Positions 8,108 to 17,614 of a DNA stretch of 64,000 bases are shown in pieces. A model generated the notes under the pieces. The model saw only the letters and a list, made by a program, of their open reading frames with translations. It was not told where the DNA came from and ran no database searches. Position 1 is the first letter of the stretch. Every line of letters begins with the position of its first letter. The stretch is from Paracoccus sanguinis (GTDB taxonomy: Bacteria; Pseudomonadota; Alphaproteobacteria; Rhodobacterales; Rhodobacteraceae). A program made the position numbers and the translations under genes. The DNA is taken from assembly GCF_900106665.1 (NCBI RefSeq), contig NZ_FNNA01000002.1:682001-746000 (forward strand). The letters run 5' to 3'.

Positions 8108-10366
8108 TCAGGCGGCGCTGGCGCTCGCGCTCGCGCGGGCCAGCACGGCGGTGACGGCGGGGCGCAGGTTCGTCTCGCCCGCCGCCCGCGCGGCGTCGAT
8201 CACCGCCCGCAGCTCGCCGATGTCGATGCGGCGGATCAGCGACTTGACCGGCCCGATCGAGGCCGGGCGCATCGACAGCGACCGCAGCCCCAGCGCGACG
8301 AAGGCCGCCGCCTCGGCCGGGCGGCCCGCATCCTCGCCGCAGAAGCTGACCGGCACCCCCTCGGCATCGCAGCGCGCGACGATCATCTCGATCAGGTTCA
8401 GGAACGGCGCCGACAGCGTGTCATAGCGCCGCCGCACCCGCTCGTTCTCGCGGTCGGCGGCGAAGAAGAACTGCTTGAGGTCGTTGCCGCCGATCGAGAT
8501 GAAATCGCACTGGCGGAAGAACGCGGGCGCGGCAAAGGCCAGCGACGGCGTCTCGAGCATCGCCCCCACCTGCAGCTCGGTCGGCAGCGGCCGCCCGGTC
8601 GCCGCCTCGCGCTCGAGCTGCTCGTCCAGCATGGCGCGGGCGCTGGCGAACTCGGTCGCGTCGGCGACGAAGGGGAACATGAGGTGCAAGGGCCGCCCCG
8701 CCGCCGCCCGGATCAGCGCCTGAAGCTGCATCTGCAGCACCCCGCGCTTGTCGAGGCCGACGCGGATCGCCCGCCAGCCCATCGCCGGGTTCGGCTCGTC
8801 GATGCGCTTCATGTAGGGCAGCACCTTGTCCGAGCCGATGTCGAGGGTGCGGAACACCACCGGCTTGCCGTGGGCGTTGTCGAGCACGCGGGCGTAGAGC
8901 GCCGCCAGCTCGCTGCGGCGCGGGACGCGGGTGCGGGTCAGGAACTGCAACTCGGTGCGGAAGAGCCCGACCCCCTCGGCGCCCGAGCCCTCGAGGCTGG
9001 GCAGGTCGGCCATCAGCCCCGCGTTCATGCAGAGCCGCACGGTGGTCCCGCAGCGCGCCGTGGCGGGCAGGTCGCGCAGGCCCGCATACATCTTCTGCGC
9101 CTCGGCTTGCATGGCGATCTTGTCGCGGAAGGCGGCGGCGACGGTCTCCTCGGGGCGCAGGTGGACGATGCCGCTGTCGCCATCGACGAGGATCGGGTCG
9201 CCGTTCAGCGCCTCGGAGCGGATGCGGGCGGCGTGGATCACCAGCGGGATCGCCAGCGCCCGGGCGACGATCGCCGCATGGCTGCCGACCGACCCTTCCT
9301 CGAGCACCACGCCGCGCAAGGAGCGGCCGTAGTCCAGCAGCTCGGCCGGGCCGATGTTGCGGGCAACGAGGATCGGGTTGGCGGGCATCGCCCCGCCGGT
9401 GTCGCTGCCCTGCCCGGTCAGGATCCGCAGCAGGCGGTTCGACAGGTCGTCGAGGTCGTGCAGCCGGTCGCGCAGATAGGGATCGGCGGCGCTTTCCAGC
9501 CGGGCGCGGGCCTGCGACTGCTCTTTCTCGACCGCCGCCTCGGCCGAGAGGCCGAGGTCGATGTCCTCCTCCATCCGCCGGAGCCAGCTTTTGGAGTTGG
9601 CGAACATCCGGTAGGCCTCGAGCACCGCCTCGCCCTCGGCGCCGGGCATCTCGGTCTCGGCCACCATCTGGTCCACGGTCTGGCGCAGCATCGCCACCGC
9701 CTCGGCCAGCCGGGCGCGTTCCTTGTCGGGGTCGTCGCCCACAGGGTTGGTGATGACAACCCGCGGCTCGTGCAGCCAGACCTGGCCCTCGGCCGCCCCC
9801 TCCTGCCCCGTGTCGCCGCGGAAGACGGCCGGGAAGCGGTGGGTCGAGGGCTGCGCCTCGTTGCCGAGGAAGGCGCCGAGTTCGGCCATCTCGGCCAGCA
9901 CCATCGCCACCACCTCGAGGCCGTAGACCTCGTCCTCGGTGTATTCGCGGGCCTCGCGCGACTGCACGACGAGGACGCCCAGCTTCTCGCCGACCCGCTG
10001 GATCGGCACGCCGAGGAACGAGGGGAACACCTCTTCCCCCGTCTCGGGCATGTAGCGGAAGCCGGGCTGCGCGGGGGCGTCGGCGGTGTTGATCGGCCGC
10101 CCGGTGCGGGCGACGCGGCCCACTAGCCCCTCGCCCAGGCGCAGGCGGGTGCGGTGCACCGCCTCGGCCCGCAGCCCCTCGGTCGCGCAGAGTTCCAGCG
10201 TGTCGGCGTCGCGGAACAGATAGACCGAGCACACCTGCGAGCGCATCGAGTCCGCGATGTGGTGGGTGATCCGGTCCAGCCGATCCTGCCCCCCGCCCGG
10301 CGCCGCCAGCGAATCGCGCAGCCGCCTCAGCAGCCTGCGCGATTCGCTTTCGGTGCGTTCCGGCAT
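8108..10366 (-). CDS. ptsP: PTS-Ntr enzyme I, PtsP (GAF plus PEP phosphotransferase)
   Basis: 752 residues from ATG 10366, close to the roughly 748 of E. coli PtsP. An upstream ATG at 10444 would overlap lysC by 29 bases. A GAF domain covers about residues 20-160. The enzyme I region follows, with the phospho-histidine at H363 in VGSHAAIVARAL and a C-terminal PEP-binding TIM barrel (QFFFAADREN, GEDAGRP). It moves phosphate from PEP to NPr and then EIIA-Ntr, which links carbon and nitrogen status to potassium and other regulation in the cytoplasm. It lies just downstream of lysC, an order common in Alphaproteobacteria. No other PTS gene is in the window. Confidence 0.93.
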   Translation of the reverse strand: MPERTESESRRLLRRLRDSLAAPGGGQDRLDRITHHIADSMRSQVCSVYLFRDADTLELCATEGLRAEAVHRTRLRLGEGLVGRVARTGRPINTADAPAQPGFRYMPETGEEVFPSFLGVPIQRVGEKLGVLVVQSREAREYTEDEVYGLEVVAMVLAEMAELGAFLGNEAQPSTHRFPAVFRGDTGQEGAAEGQVWLHEPRVVITNPVGDDPDKERARLAEAVAMLRQTVDQMVAETEMPGAEGEAVLEAYRMFANSKSWLRRMEEDIDLGLSAEAAVEKEQSQARARLESAADPYLRDRLHDLDDLSNRLLRILTGQGSDTGGAMPANPILVARNIGPAELLDYGRSLRGVVLEEGSVGSHAAIVARALAIPLVIHAARIRSEALNGDPILVDGDSGIVHLRPEETVAAAFRDKIAMQAEAQKMYAGLRDLPATARCGTTVRLCMNAGLMADLPSLEGSGAEGVGLFRTELQFLTRTRVPRRSELAALYARVLDNAHGKPVVFRTLDIGSDKVLPYMKRIDEPNPAMGWRAIRVGLDKRGVLQMQLQALIRAAAGRPLHLMFPFVADATEFASARAMLDEQLEREAATGRPLPTELQVGAMLETPSLAFAAPAFFRQCDFISIGGNDLKQFFFAADRENERVRRRYDTLSAPFLNLIEMIVARCDAEGVPVSFCGEDAGRPAEAAAFVALGLRSLSMRPASIGPVKSLIRRIDIGELRAVIDAARAAGETNLRPAVTAVLARASASASAA

Positions 10367-10415
10367 CTCCGTGCGGTCCCCTGGCCCAGACTGGCCGGAG
10401 GGCGCGTCCGGCGGA

Positions 10416-11672
10416 TCAGGCCTTTTCCAGCTCGAAGGCATCATGCAGCGCCTGCACGGCCAGTTCCATATACTTGCGGTCGATCAGCACCGAAATCTTG
10501 ATCTCGGACGTGGCAATGACCTTGATGTTGATGTTTTCATCAGCCAGCGCCTTGAACATCCGCGCCGCGACCCCGGCGTGGGACCGCATCCCGATGCCCA
10601 CGACCGAGACCTTGGCCACGTCGCTGTCCACGGCCAGCTCGTCATAGGCGATCAGCCCCTTGGCGCGGGCATCCTCCATCGCCTTGCGGGCGCGTTCGAC
10701 CTGGTTCACGGGGCAGGAGAAGGTCATGTCGGTGACCGCGCCCGGGTGATCCTCGTAGTCGCGCTCCGAGATGTTCTGGACGATCATGTCCACGTTGACG
10801 CCGGCATCGGCGAGCGGCTGGAAGATCGCCGCCGAGATGCCCGGCCGGTCCTCGACCGTCACCAGCGTGATCTTGGCCTCGTCGCGGCTGTAGGCGACGC
10901 CCGAAACGACCTTGGATTCCATGATCTCATCCTCATCGCAGACCAGCGTGCCGCTGGATTCGTCGGTATCCTCGAACGACGACAGCACCCGCAGCCGCAC
11001 GTTGTAGCGCATGGCGAGCTCGACCGAGCGGGTCTGCAGCACCTTGGCGCCCAGGCTGGCGAGTTCCAGCATCTCCTCGAACGCGATCTTCTCGAGCTTG
11101 CGGGCCTTCGAGCTGATGCGCGGGTCGGTGGTATAGACGCCGTCCACGTCGGTGTAGATGTCGCAGCGCTCGGCCGCGAAGGCGGCGGCAAAGGCGACCG
11201 CGGTGGTGTCGGACCCGCCGCGGCCCAGCGTGGTGATGCGGCCGTCCGGGCCGATGCCCTGGAAGCCCGCGACGACCGCGACCTTCATGCCTTCGGCGAA
11301 CTTGGCGTCGATGTTGGCGCGCGGGATGTCGACGAAGCGGGCCGAGCCGTGCTGGGCGGTGGTGTTGATCGGCACCTGCCAGCCCTGCCAGCTGCGCGCC
11401 GGGACGCCCATCTCCTGCAGGCGCAGCGCCATGAGGCCGGCGGTGACGTTCTCGCCCGAGGCGACCACGGCGTCGTATTCGCGCGCGTCGTAGAGCCGCG
11501 AGGTGCCCTCGACCCAGCCCACGAGCTCGTTGGTCTTGCCCGACATGGCGCTGACGATGACGATCACGTCGTAGCCGCGCTCGACCTCGCGCTGGACCTT
11601 GGCGGCCGCATTGGCAATGCGGTCGAGGTCGGCCACCGAGGTGCCGCCGAATTTCATCACCAGAAGCGGCAT
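10416..11672 (-). CDS. lysC: Aspartate kinase
   Basis: 418 residues starting at ATG 11672, with GGAGG seven bases upstream. The N terminus MKFGGTSV is the amino-acid kinase motif. A kinase domain (about 1-245) is followed by two ACT domains (about 265-410) that bind lysine or threonine for feedback control. It catalyses phosphorylation of aspartate, the first step to lysine, methionine and threonine. As in other LysC genes of this class, an internal start could yield a separate beta subunit, but I did not find a clear internal ribosome site. ptsP follows on the same strand. Confidence 0.95.
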   Translation of the reverse strand: MPLLVMKFGGTSVADLDRIANAAAKVQREVERGYDVIVIVSAMSGKTNELVGWVEGTSRLYDAREYDAVVASGENVTAGLMALRLQEMGVPARSWQGWQVPINTTAQHGSARFVDIPRANIDAKFAEGMKVAVVAGFQGIGPDGRITTLGRGGSDTTAVAFAAAFAAERCDIYTDVDGVYTTDPRISSKARKLEKIAFEEMLELASLGAKVLQTRSVELAMRYNVRLRVLSSFEDTDESSGTLVCDEDEIMESKVVSGVAYSRDEAKITLVTVEDRPGISAAIFQPLADAGVNVDMIVQNISERDYEDHPGAVTDMTFSCPVNQVERARKAMEDARAKGLIAYDELAVDSDVAKVSVVGIGMRSHAGVAARMFKALADENINIKVIATSEIKISVLIDRKYMELAVQALHDAFELEKA

Positions 11673-12098
11673 CCGAGTGCCTCCAGTCGGGAACGGAACG
11701 GGGCGCTGCATAGGGCGGCGCGGGGGCGGGGGCAAGGGGCGGGTGCGACGGGCGCTGCGAGGGGCGCCGGAAAGGCCGTGGACGCGGACGCCGAGGGGGC
11801 CGCGCGCGGACATTGCGTCACATTCGATGCACCCCGTTGACGGGTTGGCTCGCGCGGGCGTAACAGCGGCCCACTGACGCGGGTCAACTGTCCCTCGATC
11901 GATCGCAGAAAGCGATCCGGTCTGTATCGTTGGTGAACTGTGCCCCATCCCGTGGGCGCATTCCCCCCACGTGCAGAGTCTCGAGCAGGCGGACGCCCTG
12001 GTGCCGGTCCATGATCCGCCGTGGCGACGGTTGCGGGACAACGAGACGAAGGACGCCCGCGCCAACCGCGCCCGTCCTTGCAGGGGGACGACGCACGA
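11673..12098. other. Intergenic region between lysC and the RTX-Hint gene
   Basis: These 426 bases carry no convincing gene. They hold the lysC ribosome site at the left end and the upstream region of the RTX gene. TTGACG at 11837-11842 is followed 18 bases later by TAACAG, a weak promoter candidate for the RTX gene. GTTGAC (11836-11841) and GTCAAC (11883-11888) form a spaced inverted repeat that could be a regulator site. Confidence 0.5.
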
Positions 12099-15000
12099 AT
12101 GGCTACCTATGACCTTTACTTCATTCCGCTCAGTTCGCTGACGACCACGAACCCGCGCGGCCCGTTGGGCGGGGACAGGGGCTACATCTTTCCGAACAAC
12201 GAGAACGGGAACATCTACGCGGACGACTTGGAGCTCGGCTCGACCCGCGGCACGCTGCGTCTGACGGGCGCGCCCACGATCCTGTCGGTATCGGACGATC
12301 CCAACGGAGAGTTCGACGACGCCCTCGACAGCAACCAGGTGTTGGCCGCGCCGTACGGCGGGTTGCCGGCCGGGACGACGGTCGAGCCGAACTACGGCTA
12401 CATCCTGAGCGGCTCGGACGGATCGCAGCTGACGATCTACGCGGTCAACATCGATAGTGATACCAACAACGTCTACGGCATCGTCTCGAACAAGCCGCTG
12501 ACGCCCGGCGTGACCTACACCACCGTCGAGGTGTTCGTCAGCGCCAACCCGCCCTACGCGAGCCTCGTCACGGCGCCGGACGGCGTCGTGGACGGCACGG
12601 CGGGCGCCGAGCTGATGGGCCCCCGGTTCACCGACCGGCAGGGCGACCAGATCGACGGCACCGACGGGCTGAACGACGTGATCGCGAGCGGGGGCGGCAA
12701 CGACAGCGTCAACGCCGGGCAGGGCAGCGACACGGTCTATGCCGGGACCGGCAATGACAGCGTGCAGGGCGGCGTCGGTAACGACGTGCTCTATGGCTAC
12801 GGCGACACGCTGAACGGCGCCGACACGGTCGCCGAGGCCGACACGCTGATCGGGGAGCTGGGCAACGATTCGCTCTATGGCGGCATGGGCGACGACAGGC
12901 TTTACGGCGACGACACGGCGGGCACCGACACGCTGGGCGGCGCTGATTCGCTGGTTGGCGGGGCGGGCAATGACAGCCTCGTGGGCGGGTTCGGCGACGA
13001 CACGCTGGACGGCGGCGCCGACTCCGACACGCTGGTCGGCGGGGCCGGGAGCGACTCGCTCATCGGCGGTCTTGGCACCGACACGCTGGACGGCGGCGAC
13101 GGCGCGGACCGGCTCTTTGGCGACGACACGGCGGGCACCGACACGCTGGGCGGCGCGGACTCGCTTTCGGGCGGGGCAGGCAACGACACCCTGGTCGGCG
13201 GGTTCGGCAACGACGTGCTGGACGGCGGCGCGGACAACGACTCGCTGGATGGCGGCGCCGGGGCCGACACGCTGACCGGCGGGCTCGGCACCGACACGCT
13301 GAACGGCGGCGACGGTGGGGACCGACTGTACGGCGACGACACGGCGGGGACCGACACGCTGGGCGGGGCGGACTCGCTCGTGGGCGGGGCGGGTAACGAC
13401 AGCCTCGTGGGCGGGTTCGGCAACGACACGCTGGACGGCGGCGCCGACTCCGACACGCTGGTCGGCGGGGCCGGGAGCGACTCGCTCATCGGCGGGCTCG
13501 GCACCGACACGCTGGACGGCGGCGACGGCGCCGACCGGCTCTTTGGCGACGACACGGCGGGCACCGACACGCTCGGCGGCGCGGACGCGCTTTCGGGCGG
13601 GGCGGGCAACGACACCCTGATCGGCGGGTTCGGCAACGACGTGCTGGACGGCGGTGCGGACAACGACTCGCTGGACGGCGGCGCGGGGAGCGACCTCCTC
13701 ACCGGCGGCCTGGGGGCCGACACGCTGATCGGCGGCGACGGCGCGGACCGGCTCAACGGCGACGACGCCGCCGGGACCGACCCGCTCGGCACCGCGGACT
13801 CGATCGTGGGCGGCGCGGGTGCCGATACCATCGTCGGGGGTGCGGGCAACGACACCCTCGATGGCGGCGCCGACAACGACAACATCCTGGGCGGCGCCGG
13901 CGACGACAGCATCCTGGGTGGCGGCGGCGCCGACACGATCACGGGCGGGGACGGCGCCGACACCATCGACGGCGGAACCGAAAGCGACAACATCCAGGGC
14001 GGTGCCGGGGCCGACGTCCTGCTGGGCGGGGACGGCAACGACGGCCTGTCCGGCGGCGACGACAACGACCTCATCGACGGGGGCGAGGGCAACGACGGCA
14101 TCAACGGCGACGCCGGTGACGACACGCTGCGCGGCGGAGCCGGGGCCGACACGATTTCCGGCGGGCTCGGCAACGACACCATCGAGGGCGGCATCGGGAA
14201 CGACCTGCTCTACGGCAACGACGGGGCCGATTCGATGGTCGGCGGCGACGGCGACGATGCGATGTTCGGGGGCACCGGCAACGACACGATCCTCGGCGGC
14301 GAAGGCGCCGACAGGGTCGGCGGCGATGCCGGCGACGACTACATCGACGTCGGCAACGGCGACAACATCGGCACGACCAAGGCGGACGGCTATCTGCTGA
14401 CCAACAACGGCGGCGACGGCAACGACACGATGATCGGCGGCACCGGCACCGACGTGCTGGCGGGCGATGCCGGCAATGACGTGATCCGCGGCGGCGACGG
14501 CAACGACTCGGTGGTCGCCGGCGGCGGCGCCTACGCGGGCACCTACGGCCTGATGGGCGGCTCGGGCAACGACTCGGTCTACGGTGAGGCCGGGAACGAC
14601 TTCGTCGTGGGCGGAAGTGGCGCCGACCTCGTCGATGGGGGCACCGGCAACGACTTCGTCACCGGCGACAGCTACAGCGCGTCGAACGGCACGAACGTCC
14701 ACGTCGACGACCTGATCGCCGACACGCTGACCGGTGGCGAGGGCAACGACACCTTCCTCGCCGGCTCGGGTGACATCATCACCGACTTCAACGTCGGCAA
14801 CACCGGCACGGTCAACGACGGCGACACGACCAACAACGACTTCGTCGACCTCTCGCGCTACTACAACGCCGAGAACCTGGCGCTCTACAACGCCTCGCAC
14901 GGCGGCGTGGACTACGCCAACCCGCTCGCCTGGCTGCGCGCGGACCAGGCGGACGGCGTGCTGAACATGCTCGACGGAACCGGCGGTCTGCCGAGCTTCA

Positions 15001-15686
15001 CCCTGACGCTGCAGGACGGCGCGGGCGGTGCGGTCGCCGGCTCGGCCCTGACCGTCGAGAACACCGCCGTGGTCTGCTTCGCCGCGGACGTGATGATCGA
15101 GACCAAGCGCGGCCCGGTCGCGGCGGGCGATCTGGCGGTGGGCGACCTGGTCGTCACCCGCGACGCCGGGCTGCAGCCGATTCGCTGGATCGGCACCCGG
15201 CGGCTGGATGCCGCGACGCTGGCGGCCTGGCCGCAGATGCGCCCGGTCCGCATCCGCGCGGGGGCGCTGGGGCGCGGGGTGCCGTCGGCCGATCTCGACG
15301 TGTCGCCGCAGCACCGGGTGCTGGTCCGCTCGCGGATCGCGCAGCGGATGTTCGGCACCGACGAGGTGCTGGTGGCGGCCAAGCAGCTCCTCCAGATCGA
15401 GGGGATCGACGTGGTCGCGGACGGGGCGGAGGTGACCTACGTCCACTTCCTCTTCGACGACCACCAGATCGTCATCTCGAACGGCGCCGAGACCGAGTCG
15501 CTCTATACCGGTGCCGAGGCGCTGCGCTCGGTCGGCGAGGCGGCGCGCGAGGAGATTCTGGCGCTCTTCCCCGAGCTGCGGACGCGCGCCGAGGCGCCGG
15601 CCGGGGCGCGGGTGCTGGCCTCGGGCCGGATGGGGCGCAAGCTCGCCGTCCGCCACGCCGAGAACGGCAAGCCGCTGGTTTCGTGA
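12099..15686 (+). CDS. RTX calcium-binding protein with C-terminal Hint domain
   Basis: 1195 residues from ATG 12099, with GGGGG about 12 bases upstream. There is no signal peptide. An N-terminal domain of about 190 residues has no assigned function. Roughly residues 195-890 are RTX nonapeptides (GGxGxDxLx type) that bind calcium after export. A region of about 100 residues follows, and from Cys993 a Hint domain starts ([11 protein letters not shown], then [12 protein letters not shown] with the conserved His). This corresponds to the Hint_2 type common on Rhodobacteraceae RTX proteins. Such proteins usually leave the cell through a type I system; no ABC/MFP pair is adjacent, although a TolC is encoded at 41.9 kb. 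The role may be surface layer, adhesion or self-processing; none is proven. Its inner repeats are nearly identical (see the separate repeat entry). Confidence 0.9.
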   Translation: MATYDLYFIPLSSLTTTNPRGPLGGDRGYIFPNNENGNIYADDLELGSTRGTLRLTGAPTILSVSDDPNGEFDDALDSNQVLAAPYGGLPAGTTVEPNYGYILSGSDGSQLTIYAVNIDSDTNNVYGIVSNKPLTPGVTYTTVEVFVSANPPYASLVTAPDGVVDGTAGAELMGPRFTDRQGDQIDGTDGLNDVIASGGGNDSVNAGQGSDTVYAGTGNDSVQGGVGNDVLYGYGDTLNGADTVAEADTLIGELGNDSLYGGMGDDRLYGDDTAGTDTLGGADSLVGGAGNDSLVGGFGDDTLDGGADSDTLVGGAGSDSLIGGLGTDTLDGGDGADRLFGDDTAGTDTLGGADSLSGGAGNDTLVGGFGNDVLDGGADNDSLDGGAGADTLTGGLGTDTLNGGDGGDRLYGDDTAGTDTLGGADSLVGGAGNDSLVGGFGNDTLDGGADSDTLVGGAGSDSLIGGLGTDTLDGGDGADRLFGDDTAGTDTLGGADALSGGAGNDTLIGGFGNDVLDGGADNDSLDGGAGSDLLTGGLGADTLIGGDGADRLNGDDAAGTDPLGTADSIVGGAGADTIVGGAGNDTLDGGADNDNILGGAGDDSILGGGGADTITGGDGADTIDGGTESDNIQGGAGADVLLGGDGNDGLSGGDDNDLIDGGEGNDGINGDAGDDTLRGGAGADTISGGLGNDTIEGGIGNDLLYGNDGADSMVGGDGDDAMFGGTGNDTILGGEGADRVGGDAGDDYIDVGNGDNIGTTKADGYLLTNNGGDGNDTMIGGTGTDVLAGDAGNDVIRGGDGNDSVVAGGGAYAGTYGLMGGSGNDSVYGEAGNDFVVGGSGADLVDGGTGNDFVTGDSYSASNGTNVHVDDLIADTLTGGEGNDTFLAGSGDIITDFNVGNTGTVNDGDTTNNDFVDLSRYYNAENLALYNASHGGVDYANPLAWLRADQADGVLNMLDGTGGLPSFTLTLQDGAGGAVAGSALTVENTAVVCFAADVMIETKRGPVAAGDLAVGDLVVTRDAGLQPIRWIGTRRLDAATLAAWPQMRPVRIRAGALGRGVPSADLDVSPQHRVLVRSRIAQRMFGTDEVLVAAKQLLQIEGIDVVADGAEVTYVHFLFDDHQIVISNGAETESLYTGAEALRSVGEAAREEILALFPELRTRAEAPAGARVLASGRMGRKLAVRHAENGKPLVS
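12909..13973 (+). repeat. 213-nt tandem repeat with 426-nt super-period in the RTX gene
   Basis: Units begin with GACGACACGGCGGG-type sequence at 12909, 13122, 13335 and 13548, with a diverged fifth at 13761, each exactly 213 bases (71 codons) apart. At protein level unit 1 and unit 3 differ at one residue, and unit 2 and unit 4 at about eight. The real period is therefore an A-B pair of 426 bases, which implies a recent duplication of a two-unit block. Each unit holds several RTX nonapeptides around a [13 protein letters not shown] spacer. Confidence 0.93.
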
Positions 15687-15697
15687 CACCGGGGCGG

Positions 15698-15721
15698 CGC
15701 GGGGCGGTTCGCCGCCCTGCG
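15698..15721. terminator. Hairpin with TTCG loop between convergent genes
   Basis: Arms 15698-15707 and 15712-15721 pair over 10 bp with one G-T wobble around a TTCG tetraloop at 15708-15711. It lies 11 bases past the RTX-Hint stop and before the DUF1178 stop, so it probably terminates the RTX transcript and possibly both. Confidence 0.6.
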
Positions 15722-15755
15722 CCCCCTGCCCCGCATTCGGCCCAACCGTGCGCCG

Positions 15756-16178
15756 CTAGTTGACCTTGCGCCGCAGCCGGAAGGGCAGCGGCGCCACCGG
15801 CACCCCGTCCTCGATCAGCTTTTTGGCCTCCTCCAGCCGCGCCTCGCCGTGGATCGGGCGCGACGGCATCTCGCCCTCGTGCATGGCGCGCGCCTCGCGG
15901 GCAAACTCGGTCCCGACGTAATCCGACCCCGCCTCGATCCGCTTGCGCAGCTCGGCCAGCGCCTGCTCGGCCGCCGAGCCGGGGGCGTCGAGCGGGCGCG
16001 CCGTCGCCTCGTCGCGGGCCGGCACCGCGGGGGCCATCGGCGCCTTCTCGACCGCATGCGAGCCGCAGATCGCACAGCCCACCTGCCCCGCCTGGCGCAG
16101 CGCGTCGAAGCCCTCGGCCGAGCGGAACCAGCCGTCGAACGCGTGGCCTTTGTCGCAGCGCAGGGCATAGCGGATCAT
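15756..16178 (-). CDS. DUF1178 family protein
   Basis: 140 residues from ATG 16178; an upstream in-frame start at 16208 would add ten poorly conserved residues. The N terminus MIRYALRCDKGHAFDGWF is typical of the alphaproteobacterial DUF1178 family. C8, H12, C35 and C38 (GCAICGS) look like a small zinc ribbon. The rest is charged, with a helical segment (EQALAELRKRIEAG). The function is unknown. It is followed on the left by a terminator-like hairpin and preceded by the Kdo transferase gene on the opposite side of a 72-base gap. Confidence 0.82.
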   Translation of the reverse strand: MIRYALRCDKGHAFDGWFRSAEGFDALRQAGQVGCAICGSHAVEKAPMAPAVPARDEATARPLDAPGSAAEQALAELRKRIEAGSDYVGTEFAREARAMHEGEMPSRPIHGEARLEEAKKLIEDGVPVAPLPFRLRRKVN

Positions 16179-16250
16179 GATGGTCGCAGACTCCTTGTCC
16201 CGGCACATATCGGCCGCTCGGCGCAGCCGTGCAAGGGCGGGCCGGTGCGG

Positions 16251-17441
16251 TCAGTCGCGCGCGAGCGCCAGCAGCGCCGCCACCAGCCCCGCCGGATCGG
16301 GCGCGGCGGCGTCGAGCGCCGCGCGGGCGGCCGCGCCCATCTTTCGGCGCCGGGCCTCGTCGGCCATCAGCGCCGCGAGCGTCGTGGCGAGCGTCGCCGC
16401 GGTCACCTCGCGCGCCGCCCCCTGCGCGTCGAGCGCCGCATAATCGGCGGCGAAATTGGCGACATGGGGCCCGTGCAGGAGGGCGCAGGCGTGGGCCGCG
16501 GGCTCCCACGGGGTGTGGCCGCCGTGATCGACCAGCGAGCCGCCGGTCAGGCAGACGCCCGCCGCCGCATAGGCCCCGTCGAGCGCGCCGAGCCGGTCGA
16601 TCAGCAGCACCGGCACAGGCGGGACATGGGCGACGTCGCGCGCGCCGAGGCGGTCGTGGCGCAGGCCCCGGGCGGCGATCAGCGCCGCCACCGCGTCGGC
16701 CCGCTGGGGGTGGCGGGGGGCGAGGATCAGCCGCGCGTCCGGCCAGCGCGCGTTGAGGACGGCATGGGCGGCCAGCGCGATCTCATCCTCGCCCGGATGG
16801 GTCGAGGCCGCGAGCCAGACCCGCCCCCGCCCCGCGTCGGTGGCGGGGGGCCGGGTCGCGGCGGGGGTCAGCAGCTTGAGGTTCAGCCGCGGCGCGACGG
16901 CCGCAGCTGGCAGGCCCAGCGCCCGTAGCCGCACCTCGGTGCCCGCGTCCTGCGCGGAGGCGAGCCCCACCCCCGCCAGCGCCCCTCCCGCGAGGCCGGG
17001 CACCCGCCCCCAGCTGCGGGCCGAACGCGCCGACATCCGCGCCCCGATCAGCGCCTGCGGGATCCCCCGCGCGGTCAGCGCCGCGGCGCGGTTGGGCCAG
17101 AGCTCGTTCTCGATTGTGACGGCCAGCGACGGCTGCAGCGCGTCAAGAAACCGCCCCACCGCCTGCGGCACGTCGAGCGGCGCCCGCAGCGCCGGCAGCC
17201 CCCAGCCCCGCGCCACCGCCAGCCCGGTGTCGCTGTTGGCGCTCACCACCACCGGCCGGACCGCCGCCAGCGCCGCGACGACGGGCCGGGCCGAGTTCAG
17301 CTCTCCGACGCTCGCGCCGTGGACCCAGATCGCGCCCCGAGGCAGGTCCGGCAGGTCGAGCGCCAGCCGCTCACGCGCCACGCCCCGCGCAAGCGGGCGC
17401 AGGGCGGCGCCGACGAGGCCCGAGATGCTGCGGTAGATCAT
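16251..17441 (-). CDS. waaA: 3-deoxy-D-manno-octulosonic acid (Kdo) transferase
   Basis: 396 residues from ATG 17441; a GTG at 17453 is an alternative start. Family motifs are in order: GASVGE near residue 45, ENELWPN near 113, ASTHPGED near 215, RHPQR near 245 and GGSLVDHGGHTPWEPAA near 305. It is a GT-B glycosyltransferase that adds Kdo from CMP-Kdo to lipid A at the inner membrane. A hydrophobic N terminus would anchor it there. The gene stands alone, between tRNA-Cys and DUF1178. The acceptor range (one or two Kdo residues) cannot be told from sequence. Confidence 0.93.
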   Translation of the reverse strand: MIYRSISGLVGAALRPLARGVARERLALDLPDLPRGAIWVHGASVGELNSARPVVAALAAVRPVVVSANSDTGLAVARGWGLPALRAPLDVPQAVGRFLDALQPSLAVTIENELWPNRAAALTARGIPQALIGARMSARSARSWGRVPGLAGGALAGVGLASAQDAGTEVRLRALGLPAAAVAPRLNLKLLTPAATRPPATDAGRGRVWLAASTHPGEDEIALAAHAVLNARWPDARLILAPRHPQRADAVAALIAARGLRHDRLGARDVAHVPPVPVLLIDRLGALDGAYAAAGVCLTGGSLVDHGGHTPWEPAAHACALLHGPHVANFAADYAALDAQGAAREVTAATLATTLAALMADEARRRKMGAAARAALDAAAPDPAGLVAALLALARD

Positions 17442-17540
17442 GTCCTGAGCCACCTGCGGTGAGAGGGAGGGCCTGCGCTGACCCCGATGCTGCCGCGACC
17501 GGCACCCCTGCGTGGCCCAATGGGCAGGCGCCGGGAAGGA

Positions 17541-17614
17541 TGGAGGCGGGTACCGGAATCGAACCGGTCTTCACGGATTTGCAATCCGCTGCGTAACCTC
17601 TCCGCCAACCCGCC
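17541..17614 (-). tRNA. tRNA-Cys (anticodon GCA)
   Basis: The minus strand folds as a 74-base tRNA with encoded CCA at 17543-17541. The acceptor stem GGCGGGT pairs with ACCCGCC, the T arm holds GGTTCGATTCC, and the anticodon loop ATTGCAAAT presents GCA. The discriminator is T, as expected for tRNA-Cys. Confidence 0.96.

Noticed and set aside
8684..10126. 480-codon open frame antisense to ptsP
   Set aside because: No motifs, His/Arg/Gly-rich composition and full overlap with a well-supported gene.
12909..13973. Tandem repeats considered as a CRISPR array
   Set aside because: Units are 213 bases, all inside one reading frame, code for RTX peptides and have no spacer pattern.
11673..15689. Very long open frame on the minus strand opposite the RTX-Hint gene, continuous with lysC
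   Set aside because: It mirrors RTX codons as Val/Ala/Asp/Arg-rich low-complexity sequence and arises from GC-rich repeats without stops. The lysC ATG at 11672 has a good ribosome site, so lysC begins there.
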